Shown here: positions 36,808 to 45,579 of the stretch, piece after piece
How positions within the stretch are numbered: the first letter of the stretch is position 1
Layout: each line of letters starts with the position of its first letter
Position numbers and translations under genes: made by a program
Source: Actinoallomurus sp963823735
GTDB taxonomy: Bacteria; Actinomycetota; Actinomycetes; Streptosporangiales; Streptosporangiaceae
Direction: 5' to 3'
DNA length: 64,000 nt
Assembly: GCA_963823735.1 (NCBI GenBank)
Contig: CAWGMO010000001.1
Span: 558,001 to 622,000, forward strand
The notes under the pieces: model-generated
Told to the model about the DNA's origin: nothing
The model's database searches: none
Seen by the model: the letters and a program-made list of their open reading frames with translations, nothing else

Positions 36808-37673
36808 TGACCGTCGCCGACGTCCTCCGGCGCCGCAGGAGCGAGCTGACGCCCGCCGAGCTGCGTGTCGCGCAGGCACTGCTCGGCGACTATCCGGCGG
36901 CGGGCCTGCAACCCGTCGCCCGGCTCGCCGAGGACGCGAACGTCAGCCCGCCGACCGTGCTCCGGCTGATCACCAAGCTCGGGTACGCCGGCTACCCGCA
37001 GATCCAGGCGGAGCTGCGGGCCGAGCTCTCGGCGCGCGTCTCGGGCCCGCTGGAGGACTACCCGGCGGGCGCCGCCGGTGGCGAGCCGCTGCCCGTACGC
37101 GCCGAGCGCACGATCGGATCGGCGCTCGCCGAGAGCCTGCGCTCCCAGGACCCCGCCGAGCTGGCCTCCGCCGTCGGCCTCGTCGCCGACCGGAAACGTA
37201 CGGTGCTGACGACCGGCGGCCGGTTCTCCTGGACCCTCGCCGCCCACCTGGCCGGTTTACTGGGCCTCCTGCGGCCGGGCGTACGGCACGTGCCGAGCGA
37301 GCCGGGCGCGCGCGCCTCCGCGCTGCTCGACACGGACGCCGCCACCGTCGTGGTCGCGTTCGACTACCGGCGCTACCAGCGCGACACAGTCGCGTTCGGG
37401 CGCGCGGCGGCGGCGCAGGGCGCGTCGCTCGTCGTGTGCACCGACCCGTACCTGAGCCCGCTGGCCTCCTCGGCGGCCGTGCTCCTGACGACCGCGATCG
37501 AGGGCCCGCCGCCGTTCGTGACGCTGGTGCCGGCGTTCGCCCTGATCGAGACGCTGATCCTCGGCGTCGTCGAACGCGGCGGCAAGGAGTCACAAGCCCG
37601 CGTCGCCGCGTTCGAACGCCTCAACTCCGACGTCGTCGACGCCGGCCCGGCTCCCCTGAGCGACCTGTCCTAG
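36807..37673 (+). CDS. MurR/RpiR family transcriptional regulator
   Basis: A 288-residue regulator with an N-terminal HTH_6 domain (LTPAELRVAQALLGDYPAAG and VSPPTVLRLITKLGYAGYPQ) and a C-terminal SIS domain (VLTTGGRFSWTLAAHLAGLL to LVVCTDPYLSPLASSAAVLL). SIS domains bind phosphosugars or similar effectors. It is translationally coupled to the GS-like gene and most likely regulates the divergent island promoters at 35340-35451. The last four bases overlap the convergent gene. Confidence 0.9.
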   Translation: MTVADVLRRRRSELTPAELRVAQALLGDYPAAGLQPVARLAEDANVSPPTVLRLITKLGYAGYPQIQAELRAELSARVSGPLEDYPAGAAGGEPLPVRAERTIGSALAESLRSQDPAELASAVGLVADRKRTVLTTGGRFSWTLAAHLAGLLGLLRPGVRHVPSEPGARASALLDTDAATVVVAFDYRRYQRDTVAFGRAAAAQGASLVVCTDPYLSPLASSAAVLLTTAIEGPPPFVTLVPAFALIETLILGVVERGGKESQARVAAFERLNSDVVDAGPAPLSDLS

Positions 37674-39436
37674 TGGTCGGCGCCGTCGTCGGAGTCCTGG
37701 GACTCGCGGTAGTCGGCGTCGTCTCCGGCCACCTCGCGCCGTCTCCTGTCGCTGCTGAAGCGGTCGACGGCCTTGACGTACGCGGCGTCGTCGTACGGCG
37801 TCTCCGGGTCCAGGGCCTTCAGGACGAGCGCGTTGACGCGGTTCATGGTGACGGTGTCCAGCTCGGCGGGCGCCAGGAGCGCGGCGAAGGTGTCCACACC
37901 GACGAGGCGCACCAGTTCGTCCTCGTCGCCGGCGCGGCGCAGCACGCGGATGCCGTACGCGACGCCGGCCATGCGCAGGTGTAACGCCACCCGGTAGGCG
38001 TGCGAGGAGGCGTTCCCACGCGGCGCCCACGCGAGGCATTTCGGGTCCAGCATCCCGGCGACGTCGAGGACCGAGGCGTCACCGGCCAGCAGCCGCTTGC
38101 GCCGGTCGCCCTCCGTGGCCCCCGGGCTCGTGCCGCCCGTGTCGGTGATCGCCCCGTCGAGCTCGTTCAGGTCGGTCAGGAAGGCCGCCACGCACGCCTG
38201 GGCCGCGACCTGGGTGGACGTGCCGGTGTCGCCGGCCGCCGGGATGCCCGGCCTCCCCATCACCTCCGCGATGCCGCCGAGGTCCCGCCGCGCCGCCGCG
38301 ACGCGTCCCGCGACGTCGTCCAGCGCGGCGCCGTCGACCACCGCGCGTACGTAGTCACAGAGCACGACCCAGGCGGTGACGTGACGGCCGTGCGCCGCGC
38401 GCGGCCTGGCGCCGACGTAGACCCGCTCGATCGTCCCGTCGTCCTCCATGGCGAACTGCACGGCGAAGCGCTCGTAGACGTCGCCGGTCTCGTCGTCCTC
38501 GTCCACCGGCACGCCCGCTTCGTCCTGGACGGCGGCGTTCTCCCGGCCTTCCGCGGAGGGCGGCGCGGTCCTGCTCATCGACAGGCACTCGCGGGCGGTG
38601 CGCATCTCCGCGGCATTCAGCCGCGTGGACAGGGTCGCGGCGAGGTCCGTCTCCCCGGCCGACCGCGGGTAGGCGTGCTCCATGCTGCGGACGTGGTCGG
38701 TGAGCACGTAGGCGCCCAGGTGCTCGGACCACTCCGGGTCCAGGAGCTGGGCGGGGTCCGTCTTCAGGGCGTCCAGCGCCCTGAGGTCCAGGAGGCTCCA
38801 GAGGTCTGCGGCGAGGTCCTCGCGCTCCTTCCGCGAGAGCGACCGCGAGCTCAGCCAGCGCTCAGATCCGCGTACGGACGCGGCGGCCTTCACGGGCGGC
38901 CCGGCGGGATTGCGCACCTGCGCGGCCGAGAGCGGCGCGGTGTTGCGGAAGTGCAGGTAGGCGGCGGCGAGGTTCTGCACCAGCGGCACGAGACGGTGCT
39001 CGTCGGGGTCGTCGGCGTCGGCCAGGTCGGTGTACTCGTCGGCGGCGGCCCTCGCCGCCCCCACGTGCTCGGCCGCGCGCGCGTGCCACCAGGCGGGCGT
39101 GCCCGGCACTGCCGGCGTCTTCCGCGCGCCGCGGCGGGGCAGCGGCTGCCCGCGCAGGCCCTCGGCGAGCCGCTCGCTCGGCAGGTTCGCGGTCCAGTCG
39201 CACAGCTCGCGCAGGCGTTCGAGCGCCGTGTGGAGGTTCTGGCCGGCGAGGTCGGCGCGCAGGCCGTCGCACATCGACAGCCATGGGACCAAATGGCTCT
39301 TCGGCGAGAGGCCGAATACCCCGGCGGGACGTCCCCCGATCAGTACCTGCCGGATCCGCGCGTGCTCGCGGGATCGGTCCAGCGTGAGCTGGACGGCGAA
39401 CGACTGGTCAGAGAAGACGTCGCGTTCTAAGGACAT
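37670..39436 (-). CDS. Large hypothetical protein with an internal domain duplication
   Basis: A 588-residue soluble acidic protein. Two segments resemble each other. The first (about 10-75) has FAVQLTLDRSREHARI, VLIGGRPAGVFG and LVPWLSMCDGLRADLAGQ. The second (about 325-390) has FAVQFAMEDDGTIERVYVGA, ARPRAAHG and TAWVVLCDYVRAVVDGAAL. Shared traits are FAVQ, an IxxVxxGxRP turn, and W-x-x-x-C-D followed by a basic helix. Between them lie helical Arg/Ala-rich stretches. I know no named family; similar W/CD domains appear in actinobacterial proteins of unknown role. The ATG at 39436 follows a G-rich site; 22 more codons are open upstream. Confidence 0.65.
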   Translation of the reverse strand: MSLERDVFSDQSFAVQLTLDRSREHARIRQVLIGGRPAGVFGLSPKSHLVPWLSMCDGLRADLAGQNLHTALERLRELCDWTANLPSERLAEGLRGQPLPRRGARKTPAVPGTPAWWHARAAEHVGAARAAADEYTDLADADDPDEHRLVPLVQNLAAAYLHFRNTAPLSAAQVRNPAGPPVKAAASVRGSERWLSSRSLSRKEREDLAADLWSLLDLRALDALKTDPAQLLDPEWSEHLGAYVLTDHVRSMEHAYPRSAGETDLAATLSTRLNAAEMRTARECLSMSRTAPPSAEGRENAAVQDEAGVPVDEDDETGDVYERFAVQFAMEDDGTIERVYVGARPRAAHGRHVTAWVVLCDYVRAVVDGAALDDVAGRVAAARRDLGGIAEVMGRPGIPAAGDTGTSTQVAAQACVAAFLTDLNELDGAITDTGGTSPGATEGDRRKRLLAGDASVLDVAGMLDPKCLAWAPRGNASSHAYRVALHLRMAGVAYGIRVLRRAGDEDELVRLVGVDTFAALLAPAELDTVTMNRVNALVLKALDPETPYDDAAYVKAVDRFSSDRRRREVAGDDADYRESQDSDDGADH

Positions 39437-39545
39437 GACTACCCCCGTATCGGCACGTCGGTGTGCAGCATCACTCTGCTTCCTCGCCGATACCGAGGCC
39501 ACCCTCTGTCACGGACCGAATGCGGCCAAGGTCATCCGCCGAAAC

Positions 39546-40337
39546 TCAGGCGGAGGACGACCGGTCGTGGTCGCCGTGCCCGGCGATCTCCGCTGCCGCC
39601 TCGGGCTGCGCTCCCTCGACGACGGGATCGACCGCGGGGCGTCCCTCGTCGCGGCGCCACGTCTCGAACGCGGCGACCGTGCCCAGGACGATCGCGGCGC
39701 CGAGGAGCCAGCCGGCGAGGACGTCGCTGACGTAGTGCACGCCCAGCGCGACCCGGCACGCGCCGGACAGGAGGCTGATGAACGCGGCGGCGGCCCACGC
39801 CACCACGCGCCAGGCTCCGTGCAGGAGCGGCAGCAGGATGAGGACGATCGTCGCGGTTCCCACGACCGCCGTCAGCGCGTGACCGGAGGGGAACGAGCCT
39901 CCGGGCACGTGCGCGATCGAGCTCTTCAGCGACGGACGGGGCCGGGCGATGATCACCTTGAGCAGGGCGTCGAGGAGGCCGGCCACGATCAGCGTCGTGA
40001 CGGCCCAGGCGGCGAGCCGCCGCGCGCCCTGGTAGACCAGCCATCCGGCCAGCGCCACCACGATGATCCGGAACACCCACGCGTGGAAGATGTAGGAGGT
40101 GGCCCGCAGCGGTGACACCCACGCGTGGTGGTGGATGACGTAGGCGTTCAGGCGCTTGGTGGTGCCCTCGTCCAGGCGGCGCAGGGGACCCCACTTGGTG
40201 TCCACCAGGGACAGCAGCCCGGTGAACGGCACGAGGACGATGAAGACGGCGACGGACGCGAGGGTCAGCCTCAGCCCGAGGCGGCCGTTCGGCCCGAAGC
40301 GCCGATGTGTCCACTGGAGAACGGGTTCTGGCACCAT
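39546..40337 (-). CDS. PAP2 family membrane phosphatase
   Basis: A 263-residue protein with about five helices and the three PAP2 motifs: KVIIARPRP, PGGSFPSGHAL and SGACRVALGVHYVSDVLAG. The signature Ser of the SRxxxxxHxxxD third motif is replaced by Cys-Arg, while the Arg, His and Asp are kept. It likely dephosphorylates a lipid such as undecaprenyl diphosphate or phosphatidic acid on the outer face. The C-terminal 45 residues are polar. The gene is single. Confidence 0.88.
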   Translation of the reverse strand: MVPEPVLQWTHRRFGPNGRLGLRLTLASVAVFIVLVPFTGLLSLVDTKWGPLRRLDEGTTKRLNAYVIHHHAWVSPLRATSYIFHAWVFRIIVVALAGWLVYQGARRLAAWAVTTLIVAGLLDALLKVIIARPRPSLKSSIAHVPGGSFPSGHALTAVVGTATIVLILLPLLHGAWRVVAWAAAAFISLLSGACRVALGVHYVSDVLAGWLLGAAIVLGTVAAFETWRRDEGRPAVDPVVEGAQPEAAAEIAGHGDHDRSSSA

Positions 40338-40433
40338 CTCAATCAGGTACCCGCCTATATCGCCTCACACCTTTCGGCGGACACCGTACGGAACGACAGA
40401 CTCCCAGCACGTTACGTCACGGAGGTTCCCCGG

Positions 40434-40895
40434 ATGGCGCGCGACGCACGTACCTTCTCGTTCGAGTCGACGGCGCGCACCCGCGCGGATGCCGCCACGC
40501 TGTTCGCGCTGCTCTCCGACGCCGACCGCTGGTCCGAGTGGGCCGGTCCGTTCGCCCCGACGTCGAAGTGGGACCGGCCGGGCGACACCGGGCCCGGTGG
40601 CATCGGTGCCGTACGCCGGGTCGGGCTCGGGCCGATCGCGGTGCGCGAGCAGGTCGTGGCGTCCGAGCAGGACCACCTGCACGCCTACCGCCTTCTGACG
40701 CGCGGCCCGCTACGCGACTACGGCGGTCAGGTGAGGCTCGATCCGCACGAGGACGGCGGCACGACCGTCGTGTGGAGCGGCGGCTTCACCGAGCTCATCC
40801 CCGGCACCGGCCCGGCGGTCGCCGCCGCCATGCGCGCGACCGTCCGCTCCCTCACGCGGCGGCTGGTACGTGCGGCGGAGCGCCGTACGGCGTGA
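40434..40895 (+). CDS. SRPBCC (polyketide cyclase/dehydrase-like) protein
   Basis: A 153-residue START-like protein: N-terminal strand FSFESTARTRADAATLFALL, then RWSEWAGPF, the mid GIGAVRRVGLGPIAVREQVV, and the amphipathic C-terminal helix typical of the fold. It should bind a hydrophobic ligand in its cavity; no catalytic residues can be assigned. GGAGGTT precedes the ATG at 40434. Its last 44 bases overlap the convergent N-acetyltransferase gene. Confidence 0.82.
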   Translation: MARDARTFSFESTARTRADAATLFALLSDADRWSEWAGPFAPTSKWDRPGDTGPGGIGAVRRVGLGPIAVREQVVASEQDHLHAYRLLTRGPLRDYGGQVRLDPHEDGGTTVVWSGGFTELIPGTGPAVAAAMRATVRSLTRRLVRAAERRTA

Positions 40896-41643
40896 CCTCC
40901 GGTACGCGGTCGAGCTCGACGCCGAAGAGGTCACGGTAGGCGGCGAGCACCTCGGCGTCCTCGCCCAGCTCGCTCTCCCGGCGGCCGGCGGCCTCCGTAC
41001 GGACGAGGGTGCGGCCGCTCAGCGTGACGCGCCCGGTGCCGGTGAGCATCGAGCAGACCAGCGAGCGCCTGAAGTGCGACTCCGGTGACGTGCGGTTCCA
41101 CCAGCTTCCGGCCTCGAAGTCGGGCAGGTCACGTGCGCGGGTCTCCAGGCGGTACTGCGGCTCGCCGTCCTTGTGGACGTCGAGGTCGCCGTCGGGGGCC
41201 TCGACCACGCGGAACACACCGCCCGGGTCGGCCTGGTCGCCGCGCTCGTCGATCCGCAGCGGGTGGTGCGAGTGCCCGCCGAACCCGACGTCGGCCAGCC
41301 ACGGCCCGACGCGGAGCGCCAGGTGCGCGTACGGGATCGAGAGCCCGTCGCCGGTGTGGACGCGGGCCGCGAGCAGGTCGACCTCGAAGCCCAGCGCCCT
41401 GAGCAGGGCGGCGAAGGCGCCGTTCACCTCGTAGCAGAACCCGCCGCGGCGCCGGTCGACGATCTTGGCGACCAGGGCGTCGTGGTCGAGGACGATGTCC
41501 TCGCCGAGGTGGATCGAGAGGTTCTCGAACGGTACGGAGAGCAGGTGGCGCAGGTGCAGCTCGCGCAGGGCGTCGTCGTCGGCGCGCGCGGGCCGTTCCG
41601 CTCCGATGCGAGCGAGGTACCGATCGACCTGTGAGGTGTCCAT
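40852..41643 (-). CDS. nat: Arylamine N-acetyltransferase
   Basis: A 263-residue NAT family enzyme. The catalytic triad is visible: Cys70 in RRGGFCYEVNG, His107 in IPYAHLALRVG and Asp118 in WLADVGFGG. The N-terminal region LHLRHLLSVPFENLSIHLGE is a further family signature. The enzyme moves acyl groups from CoA to arylamines, hydrazines or, in natural-product pathways, amine starter units. The ATG at 41643 fits the family N-terminus (MDTSQVDRYLARIG), although GGGGAGG sits rather close to it. Confidence 0.93.
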   Translation of the reverse strand: MDTSQVDRYLARIGAERPARADDDALRELHLRHLLSVPFENLSIHLGEDIVLDHDALVAKIVDRRRGGFCYEVNGAFAALLRALGFEVDLLAARVHTGDGLSIPYAHLALRVGPWLADVGFGGHSHHPLRIDERGDQADPGGVFRVVEAPDGDLDVHKDGEPQYRLETRARDLPDFEAGSWWNRTSPESHFRRSLVCSMLTGTGRVTLSGRTLVRTEAAGRRESELGEDAEVLAAYRDLFGVELDRVPEVTPYGAPPHVPAAA

Positions 41644-41706
41644 ACCTCCCCATTCAGCCATCCGGGACGGCCCGCGCACCATACGCCAGTGGTCCTACGA
41701 CCGGTC

Positions 41707-42420
41707 CTAGGACCGGAAGAGCTCCGACTGCGGGCCCATGATCATCCGGTCGCCCCTGACCAGCGAGCGCATGACCGTACGCAGCCGGTCCTCGGTGATC
41801 GAGATGCAGCCGGCGGTCGGGGTGACGCCTCCGACGTGGAAGAAGATGGCCGAGCCGAAGCCGGGGACCGCGTGCGGGCGGTTGTAGTCGATGACGACGG
41901 CCTGGTGGTACGGGCCGCGCAGCATCGTCGCGGACAGGTCCTCGTCCGCCGCGCCGCAGGTGCCCGAGTAGTACTCGTTGTAGGTCGGCTGACCGGGCGT
42001 CGAGCCCCAGCAGTCGCCGGTGTCGCGGAGCTTCCGGTACGGGAGGTGCGTGCCCGGGTTCCCGTTGCCGAACGCCGAGGAGAGCGTGAACGAGCCGGTC
42101 GGGCTCGTGCCGTCGCCCTCGCGCTTCTTTCCCGGCTCGGAGAAGCCCTTGGTCCCGGCGCGCCCGTCCGTCGAGGAGACCTGCCGCCAGCCGTGGGGGG
42201 TACGGGCGCACTCGGTGACGACCACGTAGTTCGAGGAGTACGCCGTCGAGATCGCGAAGACGACGTGCTTCGCCGTGCCCGTGGGGTAACGCAGCTTGCC
42301 CTGGTTGACAGCCGAACAGGGGTCGAACGCCGCCGCCTGCGCCTGCGGGCCAAGGGTCGCGAGTGCCGCTCCACCGGCCAGCGCGATGGACGCGAGCACT
42401 GCCGTACGCCTCTTCTTCAC
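41707..42420 (-). CDS. Secreted L,D-transpeptidase (YkuD family)
   Basis: A 237-residue protein with a signal peptide (residues 1-30, ending AQA). The YkuD active site is IFFHVGGVTPTAGCISI, with catalytic His and Cys. Other family parts are SPTGSFTLSSAFGNGNPG and the paired cysteines DPCSAV and TGDCWG. The enzyme would make 3-3 cross-links in peptidoglycan or attach proteins to it. The GTG start follows GGAGGAG. It is divergent from the DUF1707 gene. Confidence 0.88.
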   Translation of the reverse strand: MKKRRTAVLASIALAGGAALATLGPQAQAAAFDPCSAVNQGKLRYPTGTAKHVVFAISTAYSSNYVVVTECARTPHGWRQVSSTDGRAGTKGFSEPGKKREGDGTSPTGSFTLSSAFGNGNPGTHLPYRKLRDTGDCWGSTPGQPTYNEYYSGTCGAADEDLSATMLRGPYHQAVVIDYNRPHAVPGFGSAIFFHVGGVTPTAGCISITEDRLRTVMRSLVRGDRMIMGPQSELFRS

Positions 42421-42492
42421 TACTCCTCCAACTGATCTGTCATCGCCGTCGAAAGACTACGCACGCATCTTCCGGCGATCTAGGCTGTCTCC

Positions 42493-43134
42493 ATGACGAA
42501 CCTCCCGGAGCGGCGCGACATGCGCATCTCCGATACCGAGCGTGACCACGCGTCGTCGATCCTCCGCGAGGCCGCGGGTGACGGGCGGCTGGATTTCGAT
42601 GAGCTCGACGAGCGATTGAGCGCAGTGTATGCGGCCAAAACGTTCGGTGACCTCGAGCCCATCACCCGCGATCTTCCGCAGACCAGCGCCCCCGCGTCGC
42701 CGGCGAGCGATCGCTTCAGCGGTACTCCCGGCTCCGACTGGGCCGTCGGCATCATGGGCGGATTCAGCCGTAAGGGCACATGGGTCGTCCCAAAGCGCTT
42801 CAGCTGTTTCGCGTTCTGGGGCGGCGGTGAGATCGACCTGCGCGAGGCGCGGTTCGCCGGCCAGGAGGTGACGATCCGCGCGAACGCCCTCATGGGCGGC
42901 ATCGAGATCATCGTGCCCGAAGACGCGGAAGTGCACATCAACGGCATCGGGATCATGGGCGGCTTCGACTCGAAGGCGTCCGGCTCCGGCAACGTCGTCG
43001 GCGGCCCCCGGATCAACATCACCGGCATCGCGTTCTGGGGCGGCGTCAGCGTCGAGCGCAGGCCCTCGGAGGAAGAGCTGAAGCGCCAGAAGGCCGAGCG
43101 CAAGCGCGAGCGGCGCGAACGGCGCGGCCGGTAA
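42493..43134 (+). CDS. DUF1707 / LiaF-like C-terminal domain protein
   Basis: A 213-residue protein. The N-terminal DUF1707 domain is MRISDTERDHASSILREAAG followed by LDFDELDERLSAVYAAKTFG. The C-terminal part repeats the GGxxxxG strand pattern of cell-wall-active-antibiotic-response proteins: VGIMGGFSRKGTW, FAFWGGGEIDLREA, ANALMGGIEIIVPE and GIGIMGGFDSKASG. A highly basic tail follows. No membrane helix is seen, so it probably works at the inner face. It ends within a terminator stem. Confidence 0.87.
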   Translation: MTNLPERRDMRISDTERDHASSILREAAGDGRLDFDELDERLSAVYAAKTFGDLEPITRDLPQTSAPASPASDRFSGTPGSDWAVGIMGGFSRKGTWVVPKRFSCFAFWGGGEIDLREARFAGQEVTIRANALMGGIEIIVPEDAEVHINGIGIMGGFDSKASGSGNVVGGPRINITGIAFWGGVSVERRPSEEELKRQKAERKRERRERRGR

Positions 43135-43173
43135 GCCCCTCCCGTGTCCCCGTGCCGGGAGGGGCCTTACCGG
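43128..43173. terminator. Bidirectional terminator including a stop codon
   Basis: CCGGTAAG-CCCCTCCCG pairs with CGGGAGGGG-CCTTACCGG with one bulged base. The left arm contains the TAA of the DUF1707 gene and the right arm abuts the stop of the convergent exporter gene. Confidence 0.85.
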
Positions 43174-44844
43174 TCACTCCTCGGGACGCGCCCGCAGCGG
43201 CAGCAGGTAGGCCGCGAGGAAGGTCAGGCCCAGTAGCCCGACCTCCACCCAGAGCGTGATGGTCATCGCGTCGCTGGAGCCCTGCTTGGCGGACCGCTCC
43301 CCGGCCGTGGCCACCGCCCGCTGTACGGGCGCGGGTGCCGTGCGCACCTCGCCGTACAGGCGGCCGCACGACGCCGGCACCCGCTGCGGGTCCTTCGCCA
43401 CCGCGCGGTCGTGACCGCAGTCGCGGATGACGGAGACGAGGTGCGCCTGCTGCGGTCCTGACACACCCGCGGCGGCCAGCGTCTTCGGCGCGATCGTGCC
43501 GGTCTCCCCGGCGACGTGCCCGCCGAGGGCACCGAAGAAGATCGTGCCGAGGACGGCGACGCCGAGGGCGCTGCCGAGCTGCTGCACGGCGGTGAGCGCG
43601 CCGGACGCCGAGCCGGTCTCGTGCGGCTCGACCCCGGCGAGCACGGTGTCGAAGAACGGCGCCATCAGCAGGCCCATCCCGAGCCCGACGACGATGAGCG
43701 CCGGAGCGAACTGCCACGGCGTCACGCCGATCCCGGCCGCGTGGAGGGTGTACACGAGGCCGACCACGCCCACGGCCATGACCGCCGTGCCGATGTGGAT
43801 GACCTTGCGGCCGAGCTTCTGCAACGCCTGCGCCACACCGAAGCCGACGACCAGGCCGATCGACATCGGAACCCCGGCGAGACCCGCCTTCAGCGGCGAG
43901 TAGCCCAGCCCGATCTGGGCGAACAGCCCGAAGACCAGCCCGAACCCGGTCATGCCGGTGAAGAACACGGTGCCGAGGATCAGGCCGCCGGTGAAGCCGC
44001 GCTTGCGGAACAGGCTCGGCACGACCAGCGGGTCTCCCCCGGCACGCCGCTTGCGGGACTCGAACCAGCCGAACAGCCCGAAGACCGCCACGGCACCGGC
44101 GAGCATGACGAACGTCCACGCCGGCCAGCCCAGCTCACGCCCCTGGACCAGCGGGTAGATCAGCAGCAGCGAGGCGACGGCGGCGAGGACGACGCCGACG
44201 AGGTCCAGCCGCGGCGGCTCCGCCGACCGCGACTCGGGCAGGAACCTCAGGCCGCCCGCGACCGCGAGCAGGCCGAGCGGCAGGTTGATCAGGAAGATCA
44301 TGCGCCAGCCGGTGCCGAAGAAGTCACCGTCGATCAGCCAGCCGGCCAGGACGGGCCCGCCCACCGACGACAGGCCCATGACCGGCCCGAACATCCCGAA
44401 CGCCTTGGCGCTCTCCTGCTCGGAGAACATCTCCTTGATGATGCCGAGCCCCTGCGGGAGCATCACCGCGCCGAACAGACCCTGCATCCCGCGGAAGCCG
44501 ATGAGCATCTCCGGCGACTGCGACAGCGCGCACAGCAGCGACCCGGCGGTGAAGCCGAGCGCGCCGATGATGAACATCCGCCGTCGTCCGACGATGTCGC
44601 CGAGCCGCCCGCCGGTGATCAGCCCGACCGCCATGGCCAGGGTGTACGCGGCGCCGAGCCACTGGAGCGTGGTCGCGCTGCCGCCCAGGTCGGCGCGGAT
44701 CGAGGGGCCGGCGATGTTGGTGATGAGTACGTCCAGCAGGTCCATGACCTCGGCGGCCAACAGGACGAACAGGGCGACCCAGCGCCAGCGGTACGGCGCC
44801 GCGGCGTCCGGCCGCGCCGACTTGGGCTCGATGGACGTGGTCAT
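43174..44844 (-). CDS. EmrB/QacA family MFS drug exporter (DHA2)
   Basis: A 556-residue 14-helix transporter. Helix 1 carries EVMDLLDVLITNIAGPSI, followed by LQWLGAAYTLAMAVGLITGG and motif A GRLGDIVGRRRMFI. Motif C is GPVMGLSSVGGPVLAGWLID. A large extracytoplasmic loop of about 70 residues precedes the last helix and contains two cysteines (VIRDCGHDRA, ASCGRLYG). It presumably exports a toxic compound. AAAGGAGGAG precedes the ATG at 44844. The promoter region has repeated dyads, but no regulator gene is adjacent. Confidence 0.92.
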   Translation of the reverse strand: MTTSIEPKSARPDAAAPYRWRWVALFVLLAAEVMDLLDVLITNIAGPSIRADLGGSATTLQWLGAAYTLAMAVGLITGGRLGDIVGRRRMFIIGALGFTAGSLLCALSQSPEMLIGFRGMQGLFGAVMLPQGLGIIKEMFSEQESAKAFGMFGPVMGLSSVGGPVLAGWLIDGDFFGTGWRMIFLINLPLGLLAVAGGLRFLPESRSAEPPRLDLVGVVLAAVASLLLIYPLVQGRELGWPAWTFVMLAGAVAVFGLFGWFESRKRRAGGDPLVVPSLFRKRGFTGGLILGTVFFTGMTGFGLVFGLFAQIGLGYSPLKAGLAGVPMSIGLVVGFGVAQALQKLGRKVIHIGTAVMAVGVVGLVYTLHAAGIGVTPWQFAPALIVVGLGMGLLMAPFFDTVLAGVEPHETGSASGALTAVQQLGSALGVAVLGTIFFGALGGHVAGETGTIAPKTLAAAGVSGPQQAHLVSVIRDCGHDRAVAKDPQRVPASCGRLYGEVRTAPAPVQRAVATAGERSAKQGSSDAMTITLWVEVGLLGLTFLAAYLLPLRARPEE

Positions 44845-44863
44845 GGTCTCCTCCTTTACGTCG

Positions 44864-44996
44864 AACGACGATCGTTGATAGAACAGTGTTCGTTGATGAC
44901 AAACAGTGTTCCCCGGGACGCGACGTGCGTCAACAGGGTTGATTCGAGGAGAAGATATATCGCGTTTCCGAAACACGTCAAGACATATCGCGTTTC
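44864..44996 (-). promoter_or_regulatory. Multi-operator promoter region of the exporter gene
   Basis: The region holds a dyad AACGA-CGA-TCGTT (44864-44876). Two direct copies of AACAGTGTTC start at 44882 and 44902, exactly 20 bases apart; each is itself a near-palindrome. Two copies of ATATCGCGTTTC start at 44957 and 44985, with a GTTTC-C-GAAAC dyad between. The spacing by two helical turns suggests cooperative binding of a TetR-like dimer encoded elsewhere. Confidence 0.6.
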
Positions 44997-45001
44997 GGCT
45001 C

Positions 45002-45494
45002 CTACGCCTCCAGCGCCGCCAGGCGTACGGCCGCCGCCGCGACGGCGTCCTCGGCGAAGACCGCGATGCCGTTGCGCTCCAGGAGCGCGGTCGTGACGCC
45101 TTCACCGGGGACCTTCCGGCCTTCGAACGATCCGTCGTGAATCCGGAGGCCGCCGCACGACGGGCTGCCCTCCTTGAGGATCGCGATCCGCGCGCCGTGG
45201 GCGCGGGCCCGCTCCAGGGCCTGGCGCGCGCCGTCGAGGAAGTACCCCGTCACGTCGCCGCCGTCGCGCGTCAGCACCCGCGCGCGGCCGTCGAGGACGT
45301 CGCCGCCCGAACCGCCGGTGATCTCGGCCGCCGGGCGCGGCACGGGCAGGCCGCCGCTCACCTCGGGGCAGAACGCGAACGAGCCGCCCCTCGGCCCGCC
45401 ACTGCTCGAACAACGGGTCGGAACTGCGCTTCCCCGTGCCGTCGAAACGCACCGGCCTGCCCAGCAGACAGGCGCTGACCAGGATCTGTTCCAT
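45002..45494 (-). CDS. DUF523 family protein (one frame change near 45385)
   Basis: The N-terminal part MEQILVSACLLGRPVRFDGT leads to AEGRLVR, and the C-terminal part GGLPVPRPAAEITGG, ERARAHGARIAILKEGSPSC and GLRIHDGSFEGRKVPGEGV is in another frame. Removing one base near 45385 gives FCPEVSGGLPVPRP at the junction, the family's conserved Cys-Pro-Glu motif. The corrected length is 163 residues, as in relatives. DUF523 proteins are small Cys-rich proteins of unknown function. The total length of 493 bases, one more than a multiple of three, agrees with a single inserted base. Confidence 0.8.
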
Positions 45495-45579
45495 GACCCC
45501 TCAGCGTAACCACGCGGAGTGACACGGATGTGACGACCGTCTCATATACCAAGACTTTTCGCCGTGCGAAGCTCAGCCC

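Noticed and set aside
44881..44911. LexA/SOS box
   Set aside because: The arms GAAC and GTTC are separated by three bases, not four as in the actinobacterial LexA site.
43516..45096. A 526-codon plus-strand frame opposite the exporter
   Set aside because: It is antisense to well-conserved transporter helices; composition typical of shadow frames.
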